Source of the DNA: Hygrophila difformis
Taxonomy: Eukaryota; Streptophyta; Magnoliopsida; Lamiales; Acanthaceae
DNA: 64,000 nt
NCBI GenBank assembly: GCA_030278955.1
Contig: JAOANR010000006.1
Span: 7,649,915-7,713,914 of the forward strand
Direction of reading: 5' to 3'
Under the pieces are notes generated by a model that saw nothing but the letters and a program-made list of their open reading frames with translations, did not search any database and had not been told where the DNA came from. How positions within the stretch are numbered: the stretch's first letter is position 1; each line of letters begins with the position of its first letter. Positions 34,801 to 46,679 of this stretch are shown piece by piece. The translations under genes were made by a program, and so were the position numbers.

Positions 34801-35071
34801 TAATATTTTTATTAGTACCATGTAAGCATATTTTAGCCCAAACTTCATATGTTCATTAATCTTATTTACAAGGTAGAAAATGAGCTTAGCTTTGACCATA
34901 TTTGGCCTAATTTTCTACTTAAGATACTATCTATCGACTATCTACTCATTACTAAACAAGAATATTAGTTTTCAAATATGCTAATAAAACTACATAATGT
35001 CTTTGTATTTGTTAATGAATCTAATCCCTCCCAAACAGCCTCAATGTCGCACATCCTATCAATGTCATATA
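34801..35071. other. Intergenic gap between SINE and MITE
   Basis: No gene or further repeat recognised. Confidence 0.45.
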
Positions 35072-35331
35072 CTTCCTCCATTTTTTATTACTTGCTACAA
35101 CCCACACTGCACGCTCTCCAATGCCAAATTTTAAACCATTAATAATTCAAGTTCGGTACAAGTAAAAATTTTAAAAATTTAATATTTAAAAACTACAAAA
35201 CGAGACGAATCTAACAAGAATATACTTGATTATATTTTAACTTATATAACTAAGATAAAGCTTTAATTCAAAGTATGTAGGTGAATAATAACTAAATACC
35301 CCATAGAGCAATAAATAAAGAACAGAGGAAG
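35072..35331. mobile_element. Stowaway-like MITE
   Basis: CTTCCTCCATTTTTTATT paired with GAACAGAGGAAG between TA sites. Core CGAGACGAATCTAACAAG. Confidence 0.88.
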
Positions 35332-35640
35332 TATACCACGAAAAAAGAGGCAAAAATAGGTGAGTTGGGGGATTGAACATGAACGCTGCCATATTTATTT
35401 TACTCAAACTTTTATGAAAGAAAAGGGCAGGAGCCAGGAGGCAGATACTTAATCAAATTTCTTGATTTTTGCTTAATGTTGGGTAGTGTTGGACGTTTTG
35501 CACAAACTCTGAAAAAATCCAAGAGTGGAGACATATTAATATTGGTAGAGCTTATTGGACCTTGACCCATAAAGTTACATTTTATTGATGGGCCCATTAT
35601 GATACTGGTAGCCTAGGAATAAAAGGACTGCTAGGACTCG
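35332..35640. other. Intergenic region
   Basis: Nothing recognised. Confidence 0.4.
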
Positions 35641-35649
35641 AAGGTATGT

Positions 35650-35952
35650 TTGAGAAATAATTAGAGTTTAGCGTCTGTAGTTTAGAGATTAGAGTCTGGA
35701 GTTTGAAATTAATGGTAATAAATAGGAATAAATTTGAATAATGGTCTTTGGTAATGTAATTTTAAATTAAAGTTTAGAGTCTGGAGTTTGAAAAGTTAAA
35801 AGCTGGGGAAGATGAGCGTTCTAAGTTTAGAGATTATAGATTAAAATTTGGCCGTTACTGTAATTATTGTTTACTATAAATAGGATTTTAGACTATTTTT
35901 AGTATATATTTTAAAAGCTAAACGCTAATCGCTAGCGTCTTTTCCCAAACGC
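35650..35952. mobile_element. Probable MITE with repeated GTTTAGAGTCTGGAG motif
   Basis: The left part GGTATGTTTGAGAAATAATT and the right part CGTCTTTTCCCAAACGCA are imperfectly inverted. The interior repeats GTTTAGAGTCTGGAGTTTGA and similar. No target duplication is evident, so the class is unknown and the ends approximate. Confidence 0.45.
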
Positions 35953-36429
35953 AAATTTCTCCTCTCTGTGGACCGCCAATTCATTAGCTCTTATCATCTT
36001 TCTTTCCGTTTATTTACCTTGCTTTTGATGGGGTTACCCATAATAATAAGGCTAAAATTATTTTCTTTTTCCTCCCAAGTTGTGAACAAATTGCTGATTA
36101 TTAATTTTCACTATTGTTTTCTCATGACAAATCCAGCTTGTTTATATATGATTTAATTTTTCGTTTGAGGATTGAGGGATCATCAGTTTGCACAATAGAT
36201 TTGGTTACTTATTATTGAAATAGATTTATACTACATTATACAAAGTTTAGAGATAAGTTAGTAACCTGCCTGTACAAACTTTGGAATAAAAGGTACTAAC
36301 CTAATGAAGGAATTAGAATAGTAGTATTTCATACAACTCCAGGTCTGATTGTTGTACTGCGGTCAAAAAGTGCAGGATATCAAGATAAATAATTGCAGCC
36401 GTCAATTGTATCCAATGACTGTCGTACTA

Positions 36430-36690
36430 CTCCGTTCAGGTGAAAGTGAAACATTTGATTTTATGACACTTCATTATTCAACTTTGATTCGCATTTATAT
36501 AATAGTTATAGAAGAAAAAATATAGTCAAGTGAGATCTTGTTAGAATCGTCTCATCATGTAGTTTTAGAATATCAAATTTTTTTTTTTAAGTTTTACTTA
36601 TACACAACATAAGTTATTCATGTCAAAAGCGTGCATTGGATTGCGTGCACAGAGTAAACAAACGTGGCACTTTCATGGAAACAGATGAAG
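36430..36690. mobile_element. Stowaway-like MITE, inverted orientation
   Basis: Left CTCCGTTCAGGTGAAAG and right ATGGAAACAGATGAAG near TA sites. The core lies on the minus strand (GATCTTGTTAGAATCGTCTC). Confidence 0.8.
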
Positions 36691-37416
36691 TAATAAGTAA
36701 TAACAGTATCACTGTCATAGTGAAAACATATAGGCTTGCAAACCATTTACATGACAAGGACAAGATCGACCATTTAATTAGCAACATTGTATAGAACATT
36801 AACCTCTGATTATGTATATAACAATTTTATCATGTAATCCAATAGCATCATTTAAACATTTTCAAATATAGAACACTTCAAAGTGACGGTAAATATAAAA
36901 CTGGTGATGATATGTGTTGTGAAATGCATATAAATGGATCCTAGAAATGTATAAACATAAAATTATGTCTTACAAATTTACAAGTTTATCATTCAAATTA
37001 ATCCATCGAAATTTAAAATTATCAACAATAACATGAATTTAAGTACAGTACATCAGGATAAATATATCACATACAGTACCTGTAAGCAAAAATAAATATA
37101 TCACTGTACCCTGAACAACTTCTTAAAACTTTGATTTTTTTTTTTTTTTTAAAAAATCTAGCCTAGAAATTACAATCTATTTATTGGGTTAATTTGAACA
37201 TGTATTTCTATCTAATTGAACGTTCCATGATCAGTACACATGCGTATCTTAGATGCTATTGCTTAATTATCTGTCCCGGCCGGCGATACCACTATATTAT
37301 TATTATTATTGTATCGGGCAATGGTAGGCTCTGAAGACGTGTTATGTCTCAATCATTAATGAAATGTTGATTGAACAAGCAGTTAATGAAATACACACAC
37401 ATCTATAACTATTCCA

Positions 37417-37482
<66 letters not shown>

Positions 37483-38989
37483 CAACTTGCAACAGTAAAT
37501 TGATAACATCACCACCATGCAGGCAACTAAATTAAGTGTCACTGATGGCATCTTATTATAACTTTTTTTTTTTCAATTTTAATTTTAAAATGTTGAAATT
37601 AATGCTGGGTGGTTATACTATTATTTACCAAAACACTAATGTGCAACATCTATCCATTATCCAGAGCCATCATACGATTTATTATCAATTACTATGTGTT
37701 AATTAATTTGTCATTCTAGAAAAGTGGTTATATGTATTATTCACATAATCAATGCACAATATTGTGTTTATATAAATTTGGAAGTATTTTGACTACTGCA
37801 CAAAATATACAAATTTGTTGTGAAATGAGATTAATTCATATTTTTATTCACATAATTAATAGTAAGTAAGTTATTAGCTGCGCTTCGGCGCCTCTCACCC
37901 AAAAAAAAATAGTAAGTCCTACATGTGTGTACAAAGAATTTGCATGATTTCTATTTTTATTTTTATTTTTATTTTATTTTATCATGATCTGATGTTAGTG
38001 TGGTGGATGTCTTCTTTGGATTTTTCTTCTTTTTCTTTTCTTTCTTCTGGTGAAGGCCTTTCTGGAATTGAGCTCGCAGGAAATTACCCTTATTCATCTG
38101 AATTGTCACAAATTTTACTTCTTTTGAGTGATGATATATGAAAGATGAGAAATATAAAATTTTGTCTGTATATACATGCATATATTACTAAACAATAATA
38201 GAATGAATGAAAGATGAGAAATTTATGCCTAGTGACAATTGATGAAATATGAGCATATATTAATGAAATAGGAGTAATTCATAGAGACGCTATTCATGTA
38301 GTGACGCTACTGATTTTCAAATGTGTTTTTAATCCATAAATGAGGATGGAGTTCATAGTTTGGAAGATATTTTTTTAATTATTGAAAGAAAGAGACTCAA
38401 AATGGACCAAGAACAATAAATGTAAGAAAAAAACAAAAACCATGCCGCACTCTATCCGGATGTAAAATTACATACAAACACCCAAAAAGCCAACTATACG
38501 AGAGAATTGAAGAGAACCAGGCCAGCTAAACTCATTACTAGAAGTACTACTTATTATTTAATTAATCTTGACATGTCATGAGCCACGACCAATTGGCAAG
38601 GTAGCCGTTGGAAACCCGACGGCATTCTATTATTATTATTGTGGACTAATTACAACAAGATTGTGACATCATTTCAACCCACCAATCACATTTTTGTTTC
38701 TTCTCTTTTTTATTCCTACAAACCAACCACTACTTTGAAATCATCAAACAAATAGTACTATATTTTTCTTTAATATACTTAATAAAAATATGAAATCATC
38801 AATCTTTTAGAAATGAAACAAGGTTATCTCTTTACTTGGCGATTCCCTTCAACGACTCCCGGGTGCCCAGCTCCACATAGATCCAGACCATTATTAATGA
38901 CGAGTTCAATGGTGATGATGCATACGGGAGCCGAGATCCTGGGAGCTAGAAAGAAGGCACTACTCCGCTGTCGTTATAATTATTGTGGA
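36691..38989. other. AT-rich intergenic region downstream of the WRKY gene
   Basis: No gene is seen in about 2.3 kb. It contains an ATT microsatellite (37,419-37,482), poly-T tracts near 37,136 and 37,563, and a TTTTA-type run near 37,950-37,980. The last few hundred bases probably include the WRKY 3' UTR. Confidence 0.5.
37419..37482. repeat. (ATT)n microsatellite
   Basis: About 21 ATT units. Confidence 0.95.
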
Positions 38990-40218
38990 TTAACAAAGAC
39001 CAGTAGTGTGGGACAGGCACATGGTCTGATCAACCAGCGGTGGCCGCCAAGCTATGCCGCCGTGGCCCCGCCGGAATACCGTCGAACACTCCGGTAGCTC
39101 TTCGAGATCGGCGAAAAGCGACTCGTCTTCGTCCCCCAATTCATTCTTGTCCGAGACTGATTCTCCAGTGTTTATTCTATCGCGTTCTATCAGAATGGGG
39201 CTTTCCAGCATCGCACACGACGGGGAATCTTCGAAATCAGTAAACCACCCAAATTCACCGCCGTTAATTAGGGTTCCTTCTACCAAACTGGCCAATTTTT
39301 CGTCCGGGATCTCTTCGGATTTCGGGGCAATTGATGAATTGCTAGGGTTTTTCAGCATCTCCTCTCCGGATTCCTGCTCCTCCTCTTCGTCTTCCTCCTC
39401 ATCCTCCTCCTCTTCGTCGTCGTCATCTTCAATCAATTCATCATCAGAAACTGAATCCACGGCGGCCTTTGCGACAGGTGTACGGTGGGGGTTGCTCCTG
39501 GAGGTCCGCGGCGAATCATGGTTGTGGTCACAGGAATACGTCACCATTATCATGTCGGGGTCGAGTTTACTCCTCTCCACCTGTTTTCTGGCTGGACATC
39601 CCTTGGAACTACTGCACCGATAATATCCTCTGCAAGAGTTCATACACCCCCCCGTCGTCATTAATTCCAGGAAATGAGTGCCAAAAGAAAAATACATGAT
39701 TAATTATATATATATATATATATATATCACTATTTATTACCTTGGATAGGGGGAACCTTTGATCGGCTTCTGGCCGTATTTCCTCCACGTCCAGGAGTCC
39801 GGCGGAGGAGCACTCAACCTCTGAACGTCCTTTATCGGGACAGACACCACTCTCTTCTGTAAGCTACGCCTACTATATAAAATTCGAGTGAAAAAACAAA
39901 TCTTGAGAACCAACGAATTCATTTCATCTGAGTTTGCACAACTAGATCAAACCCGGAAACAACGACAGCGCAGGCTAATCACAAAATCAAGCCCTAATTA
40001 ACCGAGAATTGGGGGGAGAAATCCAACAGCTAGGGTTTTTCAGAATCAAGCGAATTAGTGTAAATGAATGATTACCTCCTGTTGGAGCAGGACGTGGAGG
40101 CAAGTTTGGGACCCTTGGACACGCCGGCGCGTGGAGAATCTCCGCTGGTCTCGGGCGAATTGTCGGATTCTTCAGCATCGCGAACAATTAGCTGGAGAGT
40201 CTTGAGTCGCCTACCCAT
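38990..40218 (-). CDS. WRKY transcription factor, group IIe (WRKY65/69-like)
   Basis: Three exons on the minus strand: 40218-40076, 39869-39741 and 39629-38990, giving 303 residues. The WRKY domain is complete: WRKYGQK at 76-82, followed by a C2H2 zinc finger with Cys96, Cys102, His126 and His128 (C-X5-C-X23-H-X-H). The intron inside the domain falls at the conserved Pro-Arg position (SPYPR|GYYRC) usual for most WRKY groups. [15 protein letters not shown] and [11 protein letters not shown] followed by DPDMIMVTY are typical of group IIe. After the domain comes an unusually acidic tract (about residues 157-180, mostly Asp and Glu), a possible activation region. The N-terminus [19 protein letters not shown] is acidic/basic mixed. 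WRKY proteins bind W-box DNA (TTGAC) and act in stress, defence or development; targets here are unknown. Confidence 0.92.
39700..39727. repeat. (TA)n repeat in WRKY intron 2
   Basis: A dinucleotide run within the second intron. Confidence 0.8.
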
Positions 40219-41685
40219 GTATTCAATCTGATTCAAAAATTAGGGGTTAATTGTGAAGGATGAGAAGAAGAAAAGGAGGATTATTGGGCGATTAAAGTAC
40301 GGTCCGAATGCGGACAGATTTGCAATACCCGGGTTTATGGAGGGCGTGGGAGCAATTGCTGTTTGAACTAATCCAATCTTAATTATATTTTAATTACAAT
40401 TTGAAAGGGACTCCTTATTAATTAATTTGTACTACCACTAATTTATTCTACGTTGATTTATGTGCTGTATGTGATTACTCTAATAATCACAATATATTTA
40501 TTATATTGATTATTTCTTATTGATGAAACCAAAATACAAATTGTCAAAATAAATAAAAATAAATTACCCTTAGTTATTACAATTAGCAGTATACCAAAAA
40601 AATAAAATAAAAATAGCAGTATATAGTTTATTGTCAAAAAAATAAATTCGCTCCAGACTATCCCCTCATTCTCTATCCAAAAAAATTGGCAGTACAATAT
40701 GGTACAAATACAATTCTATAAATTAATTATCTACTTTCTCTCAATTATTTGTTTTATTTATTCACAGGTCTCTATCAATGACCATTCCATCTTTTTTTTG
40801 GCATTTTTTTCCCCCGTAGTAGCTAGGTTGGCCAATATTTGCGTACGGTTCAACCAAAAATATTATTGGTACATGAATTAAAATAAACTTACAATTGTGA
40901 TGTAAAAACACAAACTAAAGTTAAAGTATCCTGTAAAGGTCACAACAATTAGAACCCTTAAAAAAGTGTGTAAATGTAAGCTATTTTTTTACTACTATTT
41001 TATTAGTTAGCAAGTGTATTTATTGTATTAATTTTTTTATTGATAATAAATTTAATTATGAAATTTTTAGCAACTAAATCTGCAATTCAAAGTTCGTTCG
41101 TTATCAAAGCTACCGAATAGCCAAATAGAAAATACTTCTAGAAATTTGTTTTATAATTAAGTGCAAGTCCTAATTTTGTTTGATTTTTTTTTTTTTTCAA
41201 ATGTGGAGTTTAATTTGTTTGAATTTTAGAATGGAAAAAAGAGAGAAGACAAATTTTCTAAACTTATTATGTCTTGATTTTTTTTTGCGATAACTTATTA
41301 TGTCTTAATTGATTATTTATTCTATTTTTTGGTAGGTACATTTTTCTTTTATTCCAAAGAAACACTCGATGCAAAAATGATATACTACTATTTAGGTAAC
41401 AGTGTATACTGTGTTTGGCGAAGATTTATTTATCGTTTGAACATATTCTCCATATTCTATTTCAAATTTCTCATTATCCTCAATATTAAATTATTCTCTT
41501 CCTCTACGGCTCGACCTCCCATTCGTTTTAGACAACCAAAAATAAATAAATAAATAAATAAATATAACATGGGTTTTTTTAATGTATTTTTCAAAAATAT
41601 ATAGGAGAAAACCTTAAATTATTAATTTCTATATATTACTAATATGCAAAAGGATGGAGTGATGGGAGGCAATAAGTATATAGGT
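40219..41685. other. WRKY upstream region and intergenic DNA
   Basis: The first few hundred bases upstream of 40,218 presumably form the WRKY promoter and leader. The rest is AT-rich with no recognisable gene. Confidence 0.5.
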
Positions 41686-42180
41686 CCTGTTTGGTTGTCA
41701 ACAGATTACACAGCATATTCCTGAGTAGCAGGTTTGACCATTATATCTGCTAATTTTTAGTGTTTGGTAAAGAGTATATCAGACGAGCAGAACGAGGCCA
41801 ATCTGCTCAAAACCAATATGCTTCAATTTGAAGCAGATGACAAAGCAGATTCATATTTTCTGTAAATACCCTTCTTCAATTTGGCGATGCAATCATTCTC
41901 TCTTTCGAAAATACTAAAATACTGTTTAATTAAAATAATATTATTTATATTTTCTATAATTATAATACTATTTCTCATCTAAAACAAAATTAAAATAATA
42001 TCATTTGTCCTTATATGTCATTTCACATACTAAATATGTTATCTACTGATTAATCTACCAAATACTTTTAATGAAATCTACTATTACTATCTGCTGGTCA
42101 AATCTGTTATTCATATCTGCTGCTCCAATCTACTGATCAAATCTGATATCTGCTTCTGCCATCTGCTAAACTCCCTCATA
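41686..42180. mobile_element. Possible truncated MITE with repeated ATCTGCT motif
   Basis: One end resembles a Tourist/hAT terminus (GGTCCTGTTTGGTTGTCA). The interior repeatedly carries ATCTGCT and its complement AGCAGAT. The expected inverted right end is missing, so limits and class are uncertain. Confidence 0.35.
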
Positions 42181-42687
42181 ATCTAATTAATGAAATATGA
42201 AGCAGCACATGGTTGCCCATTTAACGAGAATCAGCATTAAATGCCAAGTAGTGGTCGTAGTAATAGTTTATTACAAGCAAGTAAATACATAGCCCCGTAA
42301 TTATCTGGGAAAATACTGCTTCTTATTTTAATAATAAAATGGTAAGAGTAGAAATTACTTCCTTCATCCTTTAATTTCTTACTACTTGGCATTATTTTTT
42401 GTTTTATTTTTTTAAATGACTTATTATTATTAATTTTTTTAAACATAATTTAACTTCCAGAACTATGTTTACACCTTTCTTTTTTATTCCTTTGCTTTCA
42501 GTAATACTGTATTAAATATTTATTCACCTAAAAAAAATATTACATCCTTTTTTAATATTTTCATCTCACAGGTTTTGTTTTTTAATAAAAATAAATAAGT
42601 CCATTTAAACCATTTTGAATCGATAATTTAAAAAAGAAAAAGACGAGAAGCAAATATTATATCTTATAGATAATATATTGTGACGAA
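42181..42687. other. AT-rich intergenic region
   Basis: No recognised feature. Confidence 0.45.
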
Positions 42688-42770
42688 ATGCAGTTGACCT
42701 GAGTGGCATGAGTTTCTGACAATTTAAAGAAAGGTTTCTGGAAAAAATATTGACGCTCGAGGTGTCAAAA
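42688..42770 (+). mobile_element. SINE family B, copy 3 (5' part)
   Basis: AAATGCAGTTGACCTGAGTGG, read in two pieces (AAATGCAGTT and GACCTGAGTGG), then CTGACAATTTAAAGAAAGG, matches the head of the copy at 43,917. The 3' half is not recognisable. Confidence 0.55.
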
Positions 42771-42857
42771 ATGAATGTGGAGTCCAGCGTAATATTAAAT
42801 TTTAAGACGGTTTTGTATTTGGATTGGGAGAATGTAAAAGGATAGTGATAATATATA

Positions 42858-43117
42858 CTCCCTCCGTTTCTAAATAAATGTAACGTATTGACTTTTTTTA
42901 CTGTTCATTTTAGCCCTTTGACTTCTATTTTTGTTATAGTTATACAAGAAAAGATATAGTCAAGTGAGATCTTGTTGGTTTCGTCTCATCTTGTAGTTTT
43001 AAAATATCAAATTTTTAGAATTTTTACTTGTACCGAATTTGAGTTATTAATAGTTTAAAATGTGCATTGGCATACGTGCAGAGGAGAAATGTTACATTTA
43101 AAAAGAAACGGAGGTAG
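42858..43117. mobile_element. Stowaway-like MITE, inverted orientation
   Basis: CTCCCTCCGTTTCTAAAT paired with AGAAACGGAGGTAG between TA sites. The core is on the minus strand. It resembles the 5,458 copy. Confidence 0.9.
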
Positions 43118-43916
43118 TATTACGAATTCTTATAATCTTATTCCCTTTAGTATCACATTCTAAAAATAAAAATAGTATGGAGTTGATGTGTAGCAATATA
43201 ATTAGCAAATACTAAGTATTACCGATCGTGGTAATAATATACTTTCATTCCCTGCCACATACATGCCACTTAACTTGCAAGTTTTCTATTCAATATAAAT
43301 TCAAGTTTTAATGTATTTATTTAATAATTAATATTTTAAAATATATAATGGTATAAAATATTATATATTAAAATTATGCAATTAATTATATTGTCTATGT
43401 TATATTTACAATAATATTAATTTTTTTTTTAAAAAAAAAGAATCCACCGGAAAAAAAAAATGGCATAATATAAAGAGTGGGGCGTGGGGTGGCTCGTTGG
43501 TAGGTCCGACCCTACAAAAAAGGACTCACAAAATGCCATTGGATATTTGGATGGTTGTCGCCTTTTATAAAACACGTAGTTAATTATTAGCATAGTAAGT
43601 ATTTAGTTATTACTTATTATATTCTGACTCAGAAAAAACGTGGGTTCAGCTTTGAATGAGAGATTATAATTTTTTTTAATGGTTAGCCCCTTGCAATTAT
43701 TTTATATCAGTAAATAAAAATACTACTGAATAACAATATCCTGTACACGTAAAAAAAAATACTACTGAATAACAATTTTTATTTATTTAAACTCCGGCCT
43801 GTATATAATTATTGGTTTTATATTTAAAAACCATTAGTAATTATTATTTTATTTTAGAATATTTTCTCTTTTTAAAAAAAATTTAAAGAATAAAACATAA
43901 ATTCAAATTATGGATA
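43118..43916. other. AT-rich intergenic region
   Basis: Poly-A/T tracts only; no gene seen. Confidence 0.45.
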
Positions 43917-44058
43917 GTGACCAAATGCAGTTAACATGAGTGGTATAGGCTCTGCCAGTTTAAGCAAAGGTCTCGAATTCGAGCCTTTGTGTATGCAGAA
44001 TGAGCGAGGGATTAGTCTTGAGGTTAATGTGACCTGAGAATACGAGGTATACGCAAAA
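43917..44058 (+). mobile_element. SINE family B, copy 4, with 12-bp target duplication
   Basis: 142 bp with an A-box region (AACATGAGTGGTA) and B box (GAATTCGAGCC). The 3' end is GAGAATACGAGGTATACGC plus a short A-run. AAATTATGGATA stands outside both ends (43,905-43,916 and 44,059-44,070). This is the best-preserved copy of the family. Confidence 0.82.
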
Positions 44059-44466
44059 AAATTATGGATATTGATATTTTTGTATTTTCACCCTAAAATG
44101 TTTTTTTTTTAAAGAAGTAACCCATGCCTACTACTTCTGATGCTCCTTTTAATGTTGAGAAAAATTCAAACAAATAAGTAAAAAAAATTAAAGAAAAATG
44201 AAATGAAGCAAAAATTGAAAGGAAAAAAAATCGAAACAAACAAGGTCTAACACTACAAGAATTATGCCTGTAGGCGACGAATATGGGTGAGGAACATACT
44301 TTTCCTCGCCCATAGGCGATGACTGGAGCGAGAGAACTGCTTCATCGCCCCGGAGGCGACGACGAGGGCGACTGTTTTGAAGCTCGTCGCCACAATACAC
44401 CATATTCTCACAATGTAACGAGGATAATGGCGATGAAAAAAATAATCCTCGACTGGGAATGAGAAC

Positions 44467-44865
44467 TAGGGTTGTAAACGAATCGAATCGAACCGAATAC
44501 CACAGTATTCGCTTTGATTTGATAAGCTTTTCGAATATTATCGAATCGAATCGAATTATTCTATAAGGTAATTTAATAATTAATAAAATTAATTTTAATT
44601 ATTAAACTTAAATATTTAATTGATTTATTGATCAAATTTAATATTTTAATATTATATATAAATATATTTATATTAATTAGTAAATATAGTCACTAAAATT
44701 AAATTTTTAAATTATTTAACAAAATAAATTTATATATTTATATATAATTTTAATATAAAATCGAATACCGAATCGAATCAAATATTAATCGAATACCAAA
44801 ATTCCGAATAATTTCGAATCGAATCACGAATCGAACAAAAAATATTTGATTCTTTTACAACCCTA
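44467..44865. mobile_element. hAT-type MITE nested in the CACTA element, 8-bp target duplication
   Basis: 399 bp flanked by ATGAGAAC at 44,459-44,466 and 44,866-44,873. The ends are inverted: TAGGGTTGTAAACGAATCG against GATTCTTTTACAACCCTA. Repeats of TCGAATCGAATCGAA-type motif fill both arms around an AT-rich centre. Confidence 0.85.
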
Positions 44866-44879
44866 ATGAGAACTGTGGC

Positions 44880-45350
44880 AAGTAAATTAGCTTCCGTCGC
44901 CTTCTTCCAAATTTATTCTGATTAAGCCCTAGCCCGCCCAAATACAAAACCCTCCCCAAATTCCAGCCGCTGTAATCGAGTTTTGTGAGAGTGGAGAGTT
45001 TGAAATCGAAGAACACAGCCTCCACCACCATTGTTGATCTTTCACGCCGATTCCTCTCCATCTCTCCAATCGCCCGTCCGCCGCCGCCGGCGTCCTCCTC
45101 ATGGACGGTTTCCTGCGTACGCCACTCGCCTCCGGTCTCGAATCGTCAGCAGGCCACGCTGCCCACACGAGTCCGGCACCTCCCTCTCTTTGCTCGCCGC
45201 CCAAATCGCTAATCGCCGATCCCTCTCCTCTGCCCGTCGCACTCAACCCTTTTAAAACTCCAAGCCCTCGACAACCACCACATTTCCAGGGTTTTTGTCT
45301 TTCACGTGTTGCTCCTGGTACTTGCTTCACATTGTTTATTTGCTTGTAAA
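44880..45350. other. GC-rich leader-like block inside the CACTA element
   Basis: C-rich sequence with several 60-130 codon frames on both strands, none with a recognised domain. Its composition resembles the 5' UTR and first exon of a plant housekeeping gene, so it may be another captured piece. It ends at a donor-like site, with intron-like T-rich DNA following. Confidence 0.35.
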
Positions 45351-46017
45351 TTTATCTGAGTTTATGCTATCTGTTTTCTTGCTTGGATTCCTGTCTACAG
45401 AAATTATTTCTTCTATTTAGTTCAAAAACTTTCAATGAAGTCAATTCCGTGACTGTATATTGGGCAGAGTTTTCCAGGACCGTGTACAGTAGGACGAGGA
45501 ATTTCTGGATTCCGAAATAATTGTGGTCGATTGATTATATAGTTTCCCACATTTCTGCCTCAATGTTTCCCATTTATTTGTAAATAGGACTGATTGATTT
45601 TAGTTTGTGTTTCCATCTCCACACCCAGCCTCTTGATAAATTTCGCATTACATGTTTCTCTTTGTTGTTCTACTATGAATCTATAATGAACAAAGCTGGT
45701 GGATTACATACTTGTATTCAGTCACATGGTCTTTGTTGGCATATTGAAGTGAGGGAATGGGGATCAAGGGATTGCAGCTAAGTACCATTTTAATTCTACT
45801 TGAGTGATGTTTAATGTTTTCTGGCGACAAGCACTTGTGTTCTAATTGGAGTCTTGGGAGTTGGTTACTTTAGAATTATAGTCTTGAGGAGGTTGGCAGC
45901 TAAGTACCATTTTAATTCTGATTTATTGATTGATATATGTGTTTAATAATGTAGCTATGTTCACGTTCTTTGTGGGTTTTCAAAGATAAATATATTTTTC
46001 CTAATATGCAAGGTTAG

Positions 46018-46679
46018 GTATCAGCTTTTCTAGAAGTTAATGACATTGCAGGACTTGTTCGTGGTGCTCATGAAGGACAAGGATTGGGGAACAGCTTTTA
46101 AGTGAGCTTACTCTCATTGTCATGACTAGTACCTTTACAGTTGTTAATGTTTGATTGCTTTGTATTTTTTTGTGGTGGCCCTTACTTTATACAATCAAAC
46201 TATATGGTGTTTGAATGTATTATGTCTAATGAGGTGCTTTATTATACCCTGTTTTCCTATCTTACCAAATTATCATTTGATTTTCTTTCATTATTGTTAG
46301 TTGAATAGATTTTCTAATCTTTAATATTCTACACAGGTGCATTTGAAGATCCTAACATCATCCATGTTGATGATTCAGTGGATTAGGGATTTGGAGGTTT
46401 TCTGTGCATAATTGTGGCTTAAGTTAAGATCTGCATTCTTGATTTTGTTTTAAAATTAATGATGTCAATCTCTGTATGTGGTTCCTTTCTTGTGATAGAT
46501 AAGTGATGTTTTGGAATCGTTGCCTAAATTCTTCTGGTAAAATCATATTGTTTACTTGTTACCTGTGGACATGTTGCTAGGATCTTGAGTTCATGAATAG
46601 GAGATTTGATAACCTTGATAAGAGTATGAAGAAGAGCAATGATCAGCAACTGAAAATAGAGCATGAGTTGTGCCTTCGG
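46018..46679 (+). pseudogene. Captured fragment of Obg-like ATPase 1 (OLA1/YchF)
   Basis: Three exon pieces are separated by intron-like DNA. The first (46,018-46,098) reads VSAFLEVNDIAGLVRGAHEG and continues QGLGNSF before a premature stop. It covers the switch/G-domain segment of YchF GTPases. The second (from 46,337) reads AFEDPNIIHVDDSVD and then has a small deletion that shifts the frame, after which RDLEV resumes. The third (46,581-46,679) is a clean 33-codon exon with FMNRRFDNLDKSMKKSND and IEHELCLR. The P-loop-bearing N-terminus and the C-terminal TGS domain are absent. The functional parent gene must be elsewhere. The fragment lies wholly inside the CACTA element. Confidence 0.85.

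Noticed and set aside
45031..45349. Several Pro/Arg-rich frames in the CACTA interior
   Set aside because: Typical of GC-rich leader DNA. No start context, domain or single preferred frame.
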